This document shows positions 23,001-35,500 of a DNA stretch of 64,000 bases, piece by piece. The translations under genes were made by a program, and so were the position numbers. This DNA is from Anticarsia gemmatalis (Eukaryota > Arthropoda > Insecta > Lepidoptera > Erebidae). The stretch lies in the NCBI RefSeq assembly GCF_050436995.1, contig NC_134769.1, positions 930,001 to 994,000 of the forward strand, given 5' to 3'. The number at the start of each line of letters is the position of its first letter. Position 1 is the stretch's first letter. The notes under the pieces are model-generated. The model was not told where the DNA came from. It saw only the letters and a program-made list of their open reading frames with translations, and did not search any database.

Positions 23001-24901
23001 ATATTGAAACTAAATCATTAGTGTAGGGCTCGATCACGCAAAGATACATATTTTAGATTATAATGGAAAATACATATACACTCGAGTCACAGGAAAAAAT
23101 AAAATATACTTTATTTTAATTTGTGTAAAGACTAAATTTCAACAACATCCTTATAAAAACTGTAATTAATTAATTTAACCCATTATTGTCCTACTGCTGG
23201 GCAAGGGTCTCTTTCCGAAATTAGTTTGTATAAGTAATGTAATTTTTTTATAGAAATTTATTTATATTTGCGATTTTGTTTTGTTTACAAACTATTAAAA
23301 GCAGTTTTTTTAATTTCTTTTATACTAACAATGAAAGTGTTATAAACGAAACAGAAAAGAAGACAGAACGAAATAATATTTTTCGTAATTATATTTTTCA
23401 ATATCAAATTATATTTTTATTTTAAATTTAAAGCCTGTTTTAGAATGTATAGATAAAGATCTTATTTCGATGTATTTTTAACATAATTGTATCTCATTTA
23501 TGCTACAGGCCAAAATTATAGTTATTTTGTTTTAAATCATGTTCTTCCATATTATTTTGATAAGTTGTGTATAGTGTATTGTGACGTCACAGTTGTGTAA
23601 ATAAATGTCAGTTTCTTGTGGCTCGAGTTTTTTATGGTGAGGAGAATCACTTTGTTTCTGATAGCCTAAACTAAACGGTTAGTGTAATTATACAAAAATG
23701 ATTAGGAATAATTATTTTAATGTCACCGAAAAAGCGATAAGGAATTATGCATTCGTTTGCTTAACGTTTCGACCAGCGAAACGCCATATCCAACAAATAT
23801 GACATTTACTTTTTAGTCACTTTTAATCTAAAAATATAAATAAATAAAATATTATAAATAATAGATAGATTCGAAGCACAGAAAGCAAGAAACGATTTTT
23901 TGTACATTCGGATCGTGGATCCAGAATGTATTACACAGACATTTTTTATAATTAAACTTTAGTCTATCAGAAACTAGGTGTTGCCTCCAAAAATATCCCA
24001 TAGTCAATATTTTTATAATATCTTGCTGGTGCAAAAAGTATTTAGTTTAGTATTACGGTAACACTGGACGAGTTTGTAGACATTGTGACCTATTTACCTA
24101 TGTTTATTTATGTTTAGAAACTTGCCTGTAATTGCAAATATTTATTTTCATAGAAAATTGGGCGAAAGTTTTATAATAATAGTTCAAAAACTCAAATAAA
24201 AGCAGGAACAACTCGACGCATTTAAATTCGTATTGCAGGTTTTTGTGTTGTGAATTCGCATTGCGAAAAACTGCGATGAGATTTAGGACGCGAGAAGATG
24301 TTCGCTTATTTGAGTTTGTAAAGCATACAACACGGTGTATCATACTAAGAATAGATTTGCGATAAAATTCGTATTGTAAGACAAACAGAAAGTTTGTCGT
24401 ATGCGAATCTAATTGCAAATCTTTGCAACTTGACGTCACATCATAATTTTATGTATAGTTTCTTAATTAAATCTCCAACTATACCTACTACCAATAATAT
24501 AGTAAATACTTAGAGGCAGAAATAGCATAGTTATAGCAACTGCGATTTTTGTCCCTATTTACTAAAAAAAAAATAGTGTCCAAAAACTCGCCCAGTCGTT
24601 ACAAAAGTATTGAATAACAAAGCGAACGCTCCTAAAGTTTTTAATAAATTCGGGGTTAGTACATACCAAATGTTAATGTCATTGTATAGAATCATTTATA
24701 TTTTGAGATTATTGTGTCATATATAATAATGTACTCTCTTTTAAGTCATATAAAGAAAAATAAAACAAAAAATTTCGTCTAATTTTTTATTAAGTTACGT
24801 GTAACGGTTCGAAATAAATTTTAGGAAAGATTTGTGTGTTTTATTTGTTATTTTTATCAACCTGTATAATAAAATCTTACAAACACTATGTCTAAATTTT
24901 A

Positions 24902-25134
24902 TCGTACCAATATTATAAATGCGAAATTTTGTGAGAATGTACGTATGTATGTATGGACTATGGATGTTTGTTACTCTTTCACGCAAATACTGCTGAACCG
25001 ATTACGATTAAATTTGGTATATAGGTAGCTGAAGACCCAGAATAACACAGAGGCTTTTTATCCCGGAGTCGCTGAGGGATCGGGATTTAAACAGGAAGGG
25101 TTTCCACGCGGACGAAGTCGCGGGCGGCCTCTAG
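24902..25134 (+). mobile_element. Lep1-like non-autonomous Helitron, well preserved
   Basis: Host A, then TCGTACCAATATTATAAATG, GATGTTTGTTACTCTTTCAC, TGCTGAACCGATTACGATTA, GAAGTCGCGGGCGGCCTCTAG, then host T. These are Helitron-type TC..CTAG ends in an A/T target. No coding capacity. Confidence 0.75.
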
Positions 25135-26593
25135 TTAGGTAATAAATAATTCGATTAAGTAAGTATTCGGCATGACACATGTCTCTACCTCTACTACCCG
25201 ACTCCAATAAATTTCATCGAATTTGGCTCAGCAATTTGGATATGAAAGCGAAAACGATGTAGGTAACCGTCTGTCAATGCAGATAGTTACGCATTTCCAT
25301 TACCTATTAACTGTGTATGAATTTCGGGCAAATTTAACCCGTTATCTACCTACTTACACTTAAACACGTGTTATTGTAATGAATAAATAATAATAAATAC
25401 TTAAACGAAAGGCCATAGTTGAATTAATCTTATTCCCGAAACCAATGTCATTATCACGACCGCAAATAAACGGCCTCCATAAAGTTGACATTTGAAACCA
25501 TCACGACTAGCCTGTGGCCACTAAAAGTAGGTGAAATGGAAATTGCGAATTAGTCCGTGACTGGCGGGGACAAGTGGATTACCCAGACTTATGTGAAAAG
25601 CGAACGATAGCCAGTGAGTGGGGGTAAGAGAAAATTGTCTGGTTGTAAGGCTTGGCAGTTGATATAGGCCGCACCTTAATAATATAATCCAAACCAAATT
25701 AATTTATAAGACACAAGTTCTTAATAAAATATACGCAGAAACATAGCCGCAACCTAGAAGTAAAAAAATTGGAATTGGTCCAGTAGTTTTCGAGTTTGCG
25801 CCTTACATTATTATAAACAAATACACACTCAGTCTATAAATAGCGTGAGCTAGATTATTGTGAAGGGAAGTGCACTGAGATGGAAAGTTAAAGTAACGAT
25901 CTACATCAAATTGTAAGAAGCTATGAAATACTACTTCGCTGTTGTTGACCAGAAATTCATTATTTGGATACCGTTTAGTGAAAGTCAATGACCTTTACAT
26001 CCATTTTATCCGCTTACAAGTTGAAGAACTGTCCGCGGAATAAGAACATACCGTTGTAAATTGCATTGGACATCAAGAAATATTTTTATTATTTACTGCG
26101 CTCAACCGAGATTTATTCAGTTCAACAATCGTTCTGAAACGAGATTCGCGCATCACTGATTTTGACAATTGACATGACAGAAGTATCGATTAAAAATAGT
26201 AAAAGAAAAGAATTAAAAATTATTGAATTTATTTGTTAGATTTTGGAATAATAATTGATTTTAATGGTATTGTGACCAGCCTGTGCTTTTATTTTATCGT
26301 TTTCGTGAACTATTTGGTGTTTAAATGTTCATAAATCAATAAATAACTGTAAATATTATCGCAGCGACTAGCCGGAATAAATTCGCGAATATTTATAGAA
26401 TAAATACGATTAGTAGGTTAAAAATAAACATGTAGACGTTTGTGTTGTGATTTTGTGTGTAATCTGAATAAATGTGAAGTGGTTATAAGCACCGGGAAAG
26501 TGGAAAACCGTGGCAAATTAATTTTTCGGTGTCGCGTTTTTAATGCTTCATAGAATATTATTTATAACGGTGTAGAGTTAGATTAGTTAGATT

Positions 26594-29500
26594 ATGGAGG
26601 CCGAAACAGACGTAGAAATGCCTCAGGAAATAAAATGTGAGATAGAAGATGCAGATTACGGTGAAACTTCGGAAGAAAAGCAACATTCTACTGATGTAGA
26701 GGGAGATTTGAATCGTAAGTATCTAGTTAGGTACCTACCTATTTCGTTTTATTCATTTGTTTTTCTATCTCATTGGATAGTAGTATGATCAGAATTGTAA
26801 TAATGAAAGGTAATTATTTTTAAGTAACAATAGTTATACTATATCTAAATAATATAATAGTTAGTAAATGTAAGAATTTATTTCTATGCCACAATAAATT
26901 CATCACATCATTTAAGTTAGGTTGCATTACCTTTATAAGTTAAAAAATATCTCCATACCAAATTTCATGCAAATTGGTTCAGTAGTTTAAGAGTTGTTGA
27001 GTAACAGACAGACAGACAGAGTTTCTTATGCATTTATAATATAAGTTTGGAAGTATGGATATAAAAAATGGCTTGCCCCATAATAATTAAATAATAATGT
27101 TATATATAATTTGTATACATTACAGTAAAAGAAGATGAAATATGGATAAAACCGGACATAGAAGAAGAACCAGACCCTGCTCGTGATGAACAGGATATTA
27201 AAATTGAGATTGAAGTGGAGTTTGCCAAAAAGGGTACTTAATTAATGTTAAATAAATAAATCAAAATAAATAGTCACTTATTTCTGGCACGTAGACCATA
27301 TCACAAAAATATTACATAAAGAATTATTATTGCTTAATACAATACAAAAAAAAGAAAATATGGATTATTATAAAGGTAGTTAAATATGTTACCAGAAATA
27401 TTGGGTTTATAAGACAAATTGTATATTTTTTGTGTCCATAATTAAATAGGGGTTAAAACTGCTTAGTTTTCATTGCTTGAGAACTATTAAATCTCACAAT
27501 TATTTAAAAAAGCTATAGCTAAGTGTAATTTTGACTTTACTAAATAATTGCCATTATTCAAAAAGTTGTTAAAAGTGTATCAAATTTAATCAAAATCTAT
27601 TCAGTAAATTTTGCAAAGGGGCATTATAATGCACAAATATAATAACAGACTTTCACTTCTGTAGAATTGAATTTTAGTGTTATAATTAATGTAATAAAAT
27701 TATTTTTATTAGATGGCGATACTCAAGACCCATCAAAGTTGCCGCTTAAGAAAAGAAAACAATCACCGGATGGACAACAAAAAGATTTGATAACTGAGAA
27801 TGATATCAAAAATGAAGAGGGAAATGAAAAGGTGAGTCATTTAAAACAATATTTAATTTCTACAACTAATTATCATTTGTTCCAAGGAAAACATTGCATG
27901 CCTTAGAGTTACTTACACTATTTTTGAGGGCATGCTAAGTCCTCAACCTGCACTTACACAGTGTGGTGGACTCAAGACCTCTGTTCCCTCGATTTGGGAA
28001 GGAACACTTAGAGAACAGAGGCTTGTAATGGGTTAAGAAAAACTGTTAGTGAACAATGCAGTGTGGAAGTTATTCCAGCCATCAGCAAATAATGACTATG
28101 ACTATTTGGCCCTCACAGGTGCAACAGAGTTCATTTTATATATTTTGACCAGTTCCATCTTTTTACAGGTTGAATCTGAGGCTAATAATGAAAATAATGA
28201 GCAGTCAGAGAACAATGATGATAAACCTAAAGGTAAGTATATTATATACACACGTTTGTAGCAAACACATGCTATTATAGCAGCAATACAGCATGCTATT
28301 TAGAAAATTCGAACTATGCTTAAGAATAAATAATTTGGCATCCCCTTTTAATTTGATATTATTTTAGTGTTTTATGTAAATTTTAAGAATTTTTGTTGTT
28401 TAGGTATTATTAGTCTTTAAATTACGACCTCCACGGAATGTTCTAGCACCCGCTCGCGATATTAATATTTTTTTAGTTTAATAACATTAAGGCGCGTCTT
28501 TTCCTCATGAGGATAGACACAAAAAAAAGAACCCCATTAAATTTTGCTATCACTTCTTTAAGATAAAATAAGGCTTTTCTCATGAGGGTAGGCAAAGAAA
28601 AAAAGACGTCATTTGCTCCTACCGCTACAAATAACATTTTTCAACATCATCGTTATTTACAATTGTATATTATATTTTTCTAGAAAAATGGATAATGTAC
28701 TCGTACGAGATCACGAAGAACATCCAGATAGTGACGATCACGGAGGAGGAGCGCCGGGTGGAGCACACGGAGAGCATGAAGGCGCGGCGCCACATGAAGC
28801 ACGTGTGTGAAGACTGCGCCGTCGGCTTCGTGCTCGAGCATGCATATCTTATGCATATGAAGATACACTCTAAGGTATGTACTGGAAACTAAATTAACAC
28901 CACCACAAAAAAATCTTAGTCATATCACATATTCTTTATCTACTATATAAAAATAAGTCGGGTTTTCCTTCCTGACGCTATAACTCCAGAACGCACGAAC
29001 CGATTTCCACGGTTTTGGATTCGTTGGAAAGGTCTCGAGCTCCGCGAGGTTTATAGCAAAGAAAATTCAGGAAAAAATTCAACAGAAAGGCGAAAAAACA
29101 GAGAAAATCATTTTTCTCATACAGCGCCATCTCTGATACATAGCATGTACTACATACCAATATCTCATACAGCGCCATCTCTGATACATAGCATGTACTA
29201 CATACCAATATTTGTATCGTATTTCTTTTAATATTTTTATTTGACAGCTACTCATTGTAGATGGTGCCGGTGCGTGATATATTGTTTGACAGAGAATTTC
29301 ATGTGAAAAAACGGTATTGTGTTCAAAAAAGTAAAAAATATAAGTTATTCGTTTCCTAACATTTTAATTGGAAACCAACAAATCAATTACGTGTATTGTT
29401 CAGATTTTTATTCGATTTCAACAGCAGGCATTTTGTCTTTAAGGTGGTAAGTTAAACTGTGTAAATTATGTGGATCGTGCATTTGAGGTTAAATTCACTA

Positions 29501-32500
29501 CTCTGTCCATAGTCCAAAATGCCTAGAGGACGACGTGCGAACATCGGCCGCCGCACAAGACATGCAAGCCAGCAACAAGTGTATTCACAGAACTTAAGCG
29601 AAGTAAGACAAAATATAATAAGAGAAAATGCCCGATTAAGACAGCGCGTGAGCACACGAAGATCATTGGCATCATACAATCGCTTGGCATTCCAATATGA
29701 TCCCACTGCGAACTACAGTAATGATGAAAATTTAGATATTGGACCAATGACGACTGTATGCCGATATTGTAATGCGTTAAAGTTTAAAAGAGAAACGGCT
29801 GGATTGTGTTGCGCAAGTGGAAAAGTCAAACTGGATCCATTACTTACACCACCACAGCCACTGAAACAATTGTTCGATGGAAGTGATCACGATTCCTACC
29901 ATTTTCTTCAACACATCCTTGAATACAATAACTGCTTTCGCATGACTTCCTTTGGAGCTAATATCATTCGAGAAGGCGGCTTTATGCCGACTTGCAAGGT
30001 AAAAGATACAACACACAGAACCAATCACTCACACTAACAAAATGAATTGCAACAATAAAAACTACATATACACCAAACACTACACCATCACACGATCAGA
30101 AGTTACACCGTATTCTTCAACAAATGATTGTTTGCAATTACAGATACAAGGACAAATATATCATTTGCATGGTTCAATGGTGCCATCACCGGATGAGCCG
30201 CATCAATTTCTGCAAATATATTTTATTTCGTCGATGGTGGATCAGCTGAATGTGCGTTGCAATATACAGGGAACACAACAGTTAAAGAGACGAATTATAG
30301 AACAGTTGCAAGCATTTTTTCACGCTAATAACGCTGTGGTTAATATGTTCAAAACAGCATTGGAACAAATGCCATCGGATACGCACAAATTTGTCATAAG
30401 AGCGGATTGTACCCCAACAGGTGAACACGTGCGAAGATTCAATGCACCCACCGTTAATGATGTTGCTGCAATTATTGTTGGCGATCCAACTAAATCGCGA
30501 GACATTGTCGTTCAGCGAAGAAGCAATATCATGCATCGTGTAAACGAGACACATCGTTTGTACGATGCGTTACAATATCCAATCATTTATTGGCAAGGGC
30601 AAGACGGATACGACATCACGTTGAAGATGGTCGATCCAATTACAGGTAAAATATTCACACACTAATTATATTGCTATTATTGGTTTCTATTAACAATTCA
30701 TTTAATTTTGCATTTTCAGGTGTATCAACGAATAAAAATCTAAGCGCAATGAATTACTATGCGTATCGTTTGATGATTCGTACACATGAGGAGAATGTCA
30801 TTCTGAAGTGCCGTCGGCTATTCCAGCAATTCGCTGTCGACATGTATGTCAAAGTCGAGACCGAACGTTTAGCGTTCATCCGATACAATCAGGCAAAGCT
30901 ACGATCTGAGGACTATATACACTTGCGTGATGCTATTCATTCAGATGGCGATGTTCAGAATGTTGGACGTCTGACGATTCTTCCATCATCATATATCGGA
31001 AGCCCACGCCACATGCACGAATACGCTCAAGACGCTATGACGTACGTGCGAAATTATGGAACTCCGGATTTGTTTATTACGTTCACTTGCAATCCGAAGT
31101 GGATGGAAATTGAACGTGAGATGGAACCGGGACAAAAACCGCAAGATCGCCATGACATAATCGCCAGAGTATTTCAGCAAAAACTCAAGGTTATGATGGA
31201 TGTGCTTACTAAGTATCGAGTTTTTGGTGACACACGTTGTTATATGTACTCGGTGGAATGGCAGAAGCGTGGACTACCGCATGCTCATATCCTAATTTGG
31301 TTGCTGAACAAATTACATTCAAATGAAGTGGATGACATCATATCAGCTGAAATTCCTGATCCAGTCACTGATCCCCATCTACACGACATTGTGACGACGC
31401 AGATGGTGCATGGACCGTGCGGTGCTTTGAATCCATTATCGCCTTGCATGGCTGATGGAAAGTGCACAAAACGATATCCGCGACCGTTAGTTGCTGAAAC
31501 AGTCACAGGGCACGATGGATATCCAGTTTATCGTCGGCGTTCAAAAGAAGATAATGGTCGAACTATTAAAGTCAAAGTTCAAAATCAAGAGATTAAGATC
31601 GGAAATGAATTCATTGTACCATATTGCCCGCTGCTATCACGAATTTTCGAAACACATGCAAACGTTGAGAGTTGTCATTCGGCCAAATCAATCAAATATT
31701 TGTGCAAGTACGTCACAAAAGGCAGCGACATGGCTGTGTTTGGTATTGCGTCGGAAAATGCGAATGACGAAATCAGCAACTTCCAAATGGGCAGATACGT
31801 CAGTACTAATGAAGCACTGTGGCGATTATTGTCATTTCAAATTCATGAAAGATATCCCACAGTTGTACATTTAGCAGTGCATTTGGAAAATGGCCAAAGA
31901 GTTTACTTCACTGAGGCTAATGCCGCACAACGAGCTGAGAGACCACCATCGACAACATTGACTAGCTTCTTTTCAATGTGTGAAACAGATCCATTCGCAG
32001 CGACGCTGATGTACGTTGAAATGCCCAAGTATTACACTTGGAATCAATCAACAAAGAAATTCCAACGTCGCAAACAAGGCACCCCAGTTCCAGATTGGCC
32101 ACAGGTGTTTTCCTCTGATGCACTAGGTCGTATGTATACTGTTCATCCTAGAAATGATGAATGTTTTTATTTGCAACTGCTGTTGGTAAATGTACGTGGA
32201 ACGTGGCCACCAATGCCAAACATATCGAGAAGCATGTCAACTATTGGGTTTGCTGGAGAACGATTCTCATTGGGATTTAACACTTGCCGATTCAGTTGTT
32301 TCATCAAATGCGTACCAAATACGAACGCTGTTCGCAATTATCATCACCACATGTTTTCCTTCACAACCAATGCAGTTATGGAACAAATACAAAGACGACA
32401 TATGTGAAGATATCTTGCATCGTTTGCGCATTCAAACGAATAATCCTGACATGCAAATAACCGATGAAATCTACAATGAAGGATTGATTCTGATTGAGGA

Positions 32501-35500
32501 TCAATGCTTGACTATTGCAAACAAGCTACTGATTGAAGTAGGAATGATTGCGCCAAATCGATCGATGCACGATGCATTCAACCAAGAATTAAATCGAGAG
32601 CTGCAATACAATGTTGATACATTTCAGGAATTTGTTCAAAATAATGTGCCGTTACTGAATGAACAGCAAAAACAAGTATACGAAACATTAATACAAGCGG
32701 TGGACAATAATACTGGTGGTCTATTCTTCCTGGACGCACCTGGAGGGACAGGGAAAACATTTGTCATTTCATTGATTTTGGCCACTATTCGATCAAGATG
32801 TGACATAGCTTTGGCGTTAGCATCATCTGGAATTGCGGCGACTCTTCTAGATGGCGGTCGTACTGCACATTCTGCGCTTCATCTCTTAATCACAAAACGA
32901 AATGTTACATAAAACGAAGCCATTTGGTGGCGAAACGGAGTTTGCCGGGTTTGCTAGTGAAATATAAAAAACGCTACAAATACGGTGTAGTGTCGTCATA
33001 GTTTAGTATTTTCGTTGGTATCTAAGGAGTGCTTAATAAAATGTTTCAGTTTAATACTTTAATTTTCAAAATTATTTACGAACAAAAATTACAGGGCATG
33101 AGCTTTTTACATATGACAAGCAAAGCACAAGTTTAATAATAATTATTCCTTAACCTAGTCAACTACCTACCCAATTTACAATTTCAAAGAAGAATATACA
33201 TTCTAGAGCGACGCAGTAAGTAAGTCGAGGGTAAATCTTAGTTTTTGTTGTTGCTTGAAGTGATAGCGATTGGGGAAATCAGGCTTGAACTTAGTGAAGG
33301 AATAAATCGTCATATTTTCAGATGCTTTATATTTAATTCCTAGGAGTCCGGCGATCACGAATGCGACCTATGCCACACATACCTGAAGTCAGCGGACATG
33401 TTGTACCGGCACAAGCTGCGCCACTACCGGCGCTACCGCTGCCTGCTGTGCTGGACGCGCTTCAAGGACAAGGACACGGCCGCCTGCCACGTCATGACCG
33501 ACCATGTGGGGACTGCCTTCGACTGTGACTACTGCGGCAAGGGGTTCAAGTAAGTGCTCACTAGTTGCGTTATGCAGTCGTGATTTTAAACCCAAGTCTT
33601 GCTGGCAATTGTTCAGTAATGTCATGCTTTCGTACTTTTATTCTATTATCCATTTATTCCATATTCTAATCCATATTAATATTACTGAAGTTTCAGTAAT
33701 AGCCGAGTGGTCAAACGTCAAACTCAAATCTACATTTCTCACGCTACTAGTCAACGGTTCGAACCCGAGGCAACACACGATGTAAAGATATTCGAAGTTA
33801 TGTGTGTACTAGAGGCCACTCGCGACTTCGTCCGCGTGGAAACCCTTCCCGTAAATCCTAATCCCTCGGGATAAAAAGTAGCCCATGTGTTATTCGGGGT
33901 CTTCAGCTACCTACATAGTCTACATACCAAATTTCATCCTAGTCGATTCAGTAGTATTTGCGTGAAAGACTAACAAACATCCATACATACTCACAAACTT
34001 TCGAATTTATAATATTAGTGTGTGTTTTTAATCATTATCTTTTCTTATTCCTGTCTTGGAAAATGCCGTGATGAAAACTTACAAGTCTTAAGTTTATACA
34101 CACTTTTTATATAGGAACGCATAGTCCTAAACCTGCACTTGGCCAGCGTGGTGGACTCAAGGCTTTCCTCCCTCGATCCTGGAAGAGACTCTAGTCCAGC
34201 AGTGGAACAGTAATAATTAAGTTTAATTTATTATCAGACGGCCGCAGTACTTGAAGCGTCACGTAGAGCAACACCACACGAAGCCACATCGGCTGGAGTG
34301 TGCCGTGTGCTTCCGAGTCTTCCACGAGAGAGGCTGGTACCGATCTCATATTAGGTAAGTTACCCTAGCAAAATGCCTGATGAAATTTTAATACACTTTG
34401 AGAAACGCCATATTTACTCGAAAACTATCTAAAAAGGTTAAGTATCGATCTCCGCCCCCGAATGAATTTGTGTAATTCATGTTTCTTGTCTTAAGAAATG
34501 TTTCCTTTTATTGTCAAGGTCAACTTTTCTTTTTTAGGGTTTCGTAATCCGTACCCAAAGGGTAAAAACAGAACCCTATTCCTAAGCCTCCGCTGTCTGT
34601 CTGTCCGTCTGGCTACTAGGTTCTCATAAACCAATATAGCTAGGAAGTAAAAAAAAATGCTAATGGAGATCCCCATTCCATGAACATGTTTTGGTACGGG
34701 ACTCTTTGTACCTACGTGATTCAGACTCGCAATTGAGGGTGGTTGTTAAATCCAAAGTATTCTACTGAAGAGTAAAGACATAATTTAATGCCTTTTAAAT
34801 TGTAACTATTTTCTGTTCCGAATTCAACATTCAGCTGGCCTGTTTTAGTTTACCATTTATCTAAAAAAACATATTTTTTTCCCCCCAGAACCCACAACGA
34901 AGAAATACGCAACAGCACAATCCGTGTGCCTGCAAACTGCGACATATGTTCACGATCGTTTAAAAGCAAGGCGAGTCTCAAGCGACATCTGGCGACACAC
35001 GACGCTGAACACGTTGAGTGCGACATTTGCTTCGACAAGTTTAAGAACACACATGCCTTGGGACAACACTATCTGAATGTGCATAATGAGAAATATGACG
35101 GGTGAGTTTTCTTTGCGAAATTTTAGCGTGCGATTTTGTTATATTTTGCGGTAATGTAGCATATTTTGCTACCTTGTAGCAAGTTTTATGAGTTTGTAGC
35201 TTCATTAAAGTTGCTAAACTGTAGCAAGTTTTGTGACTTTGTAGATTGATTAGCCACATTGATGTATGCTTTGCTACACTGTAGCATGCTTTGCTACGAT
35301 GTTGCATATATAGCGTCATTGCAACATGTTTAATTTTGTTATAGCATGATGAATAAATGCGTGTTCGAATTGAGTATGCGTTGCTACATTGTAGCTAGGT
35401 TTTTTGTTGCAATTTTGTATATTCGACGACATTGTTATAATATGTTATGCTGCAGGTACACATATTTTCTTTCTTCATTTTATGTAATTTTATGATTGAA

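Larger units (their letters stand above)
17444..26593. other. Gene-poor interval between Crk and the zinc-finger gene
   Basis: No exon with recognisable protein was found. It holds a dispersed repeat at 17640-17800 (same family as 44605-44775), fragments with GGTGTATGAAATACA-type phrases at 18595-18660 and 18955-19015, two MITEs (19549-19645 and 19860-20006), an ATC microsatellite at 21697-21716, and a Lep1-like Helitron at 24902-25134. The stretch 22400-23650 is AT-rich and free of obvious repeats; an AATAAA at about 23600 and a perfect CRE-type palindrome TGACGTCA at 23582-23589 lie in it. The frames at 20843-21115 and 24104-24439 (minus) have no family features and are probably chance. Confidence 0.5.
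28939..32957 (+). mobile_element. Helitron, internally deleted, inside zinc-finger gene intron 5
   Basis: The element begins TCTACTATATAAAAATAAG directly after a host A (28938) and ends GTTTGCCGGGTTTGCTAG with host T (32958), the standard A|TC..CTAG|T arrangement. A short stem (GCCA TTTGG TGGC, 32920-32932) precedes the end. It carries a Rep/helicase gene in the sense direction of the host gene. The helicase region stops soon after the Walker A motif, so most of the helicase is deleted. The element is about 4.0 kb, where full elements of this class are larger. It starts 64 bases after the exon 5 donor. Confidence 0.9.

Noticed and set aside
24104..24439. 111-aa minus frame
   Set aside because: No recognisable domain, repetitive TTCGTATTGC-type words, AT-driven composition; it could be an unlisted repeat but not a supported gene.
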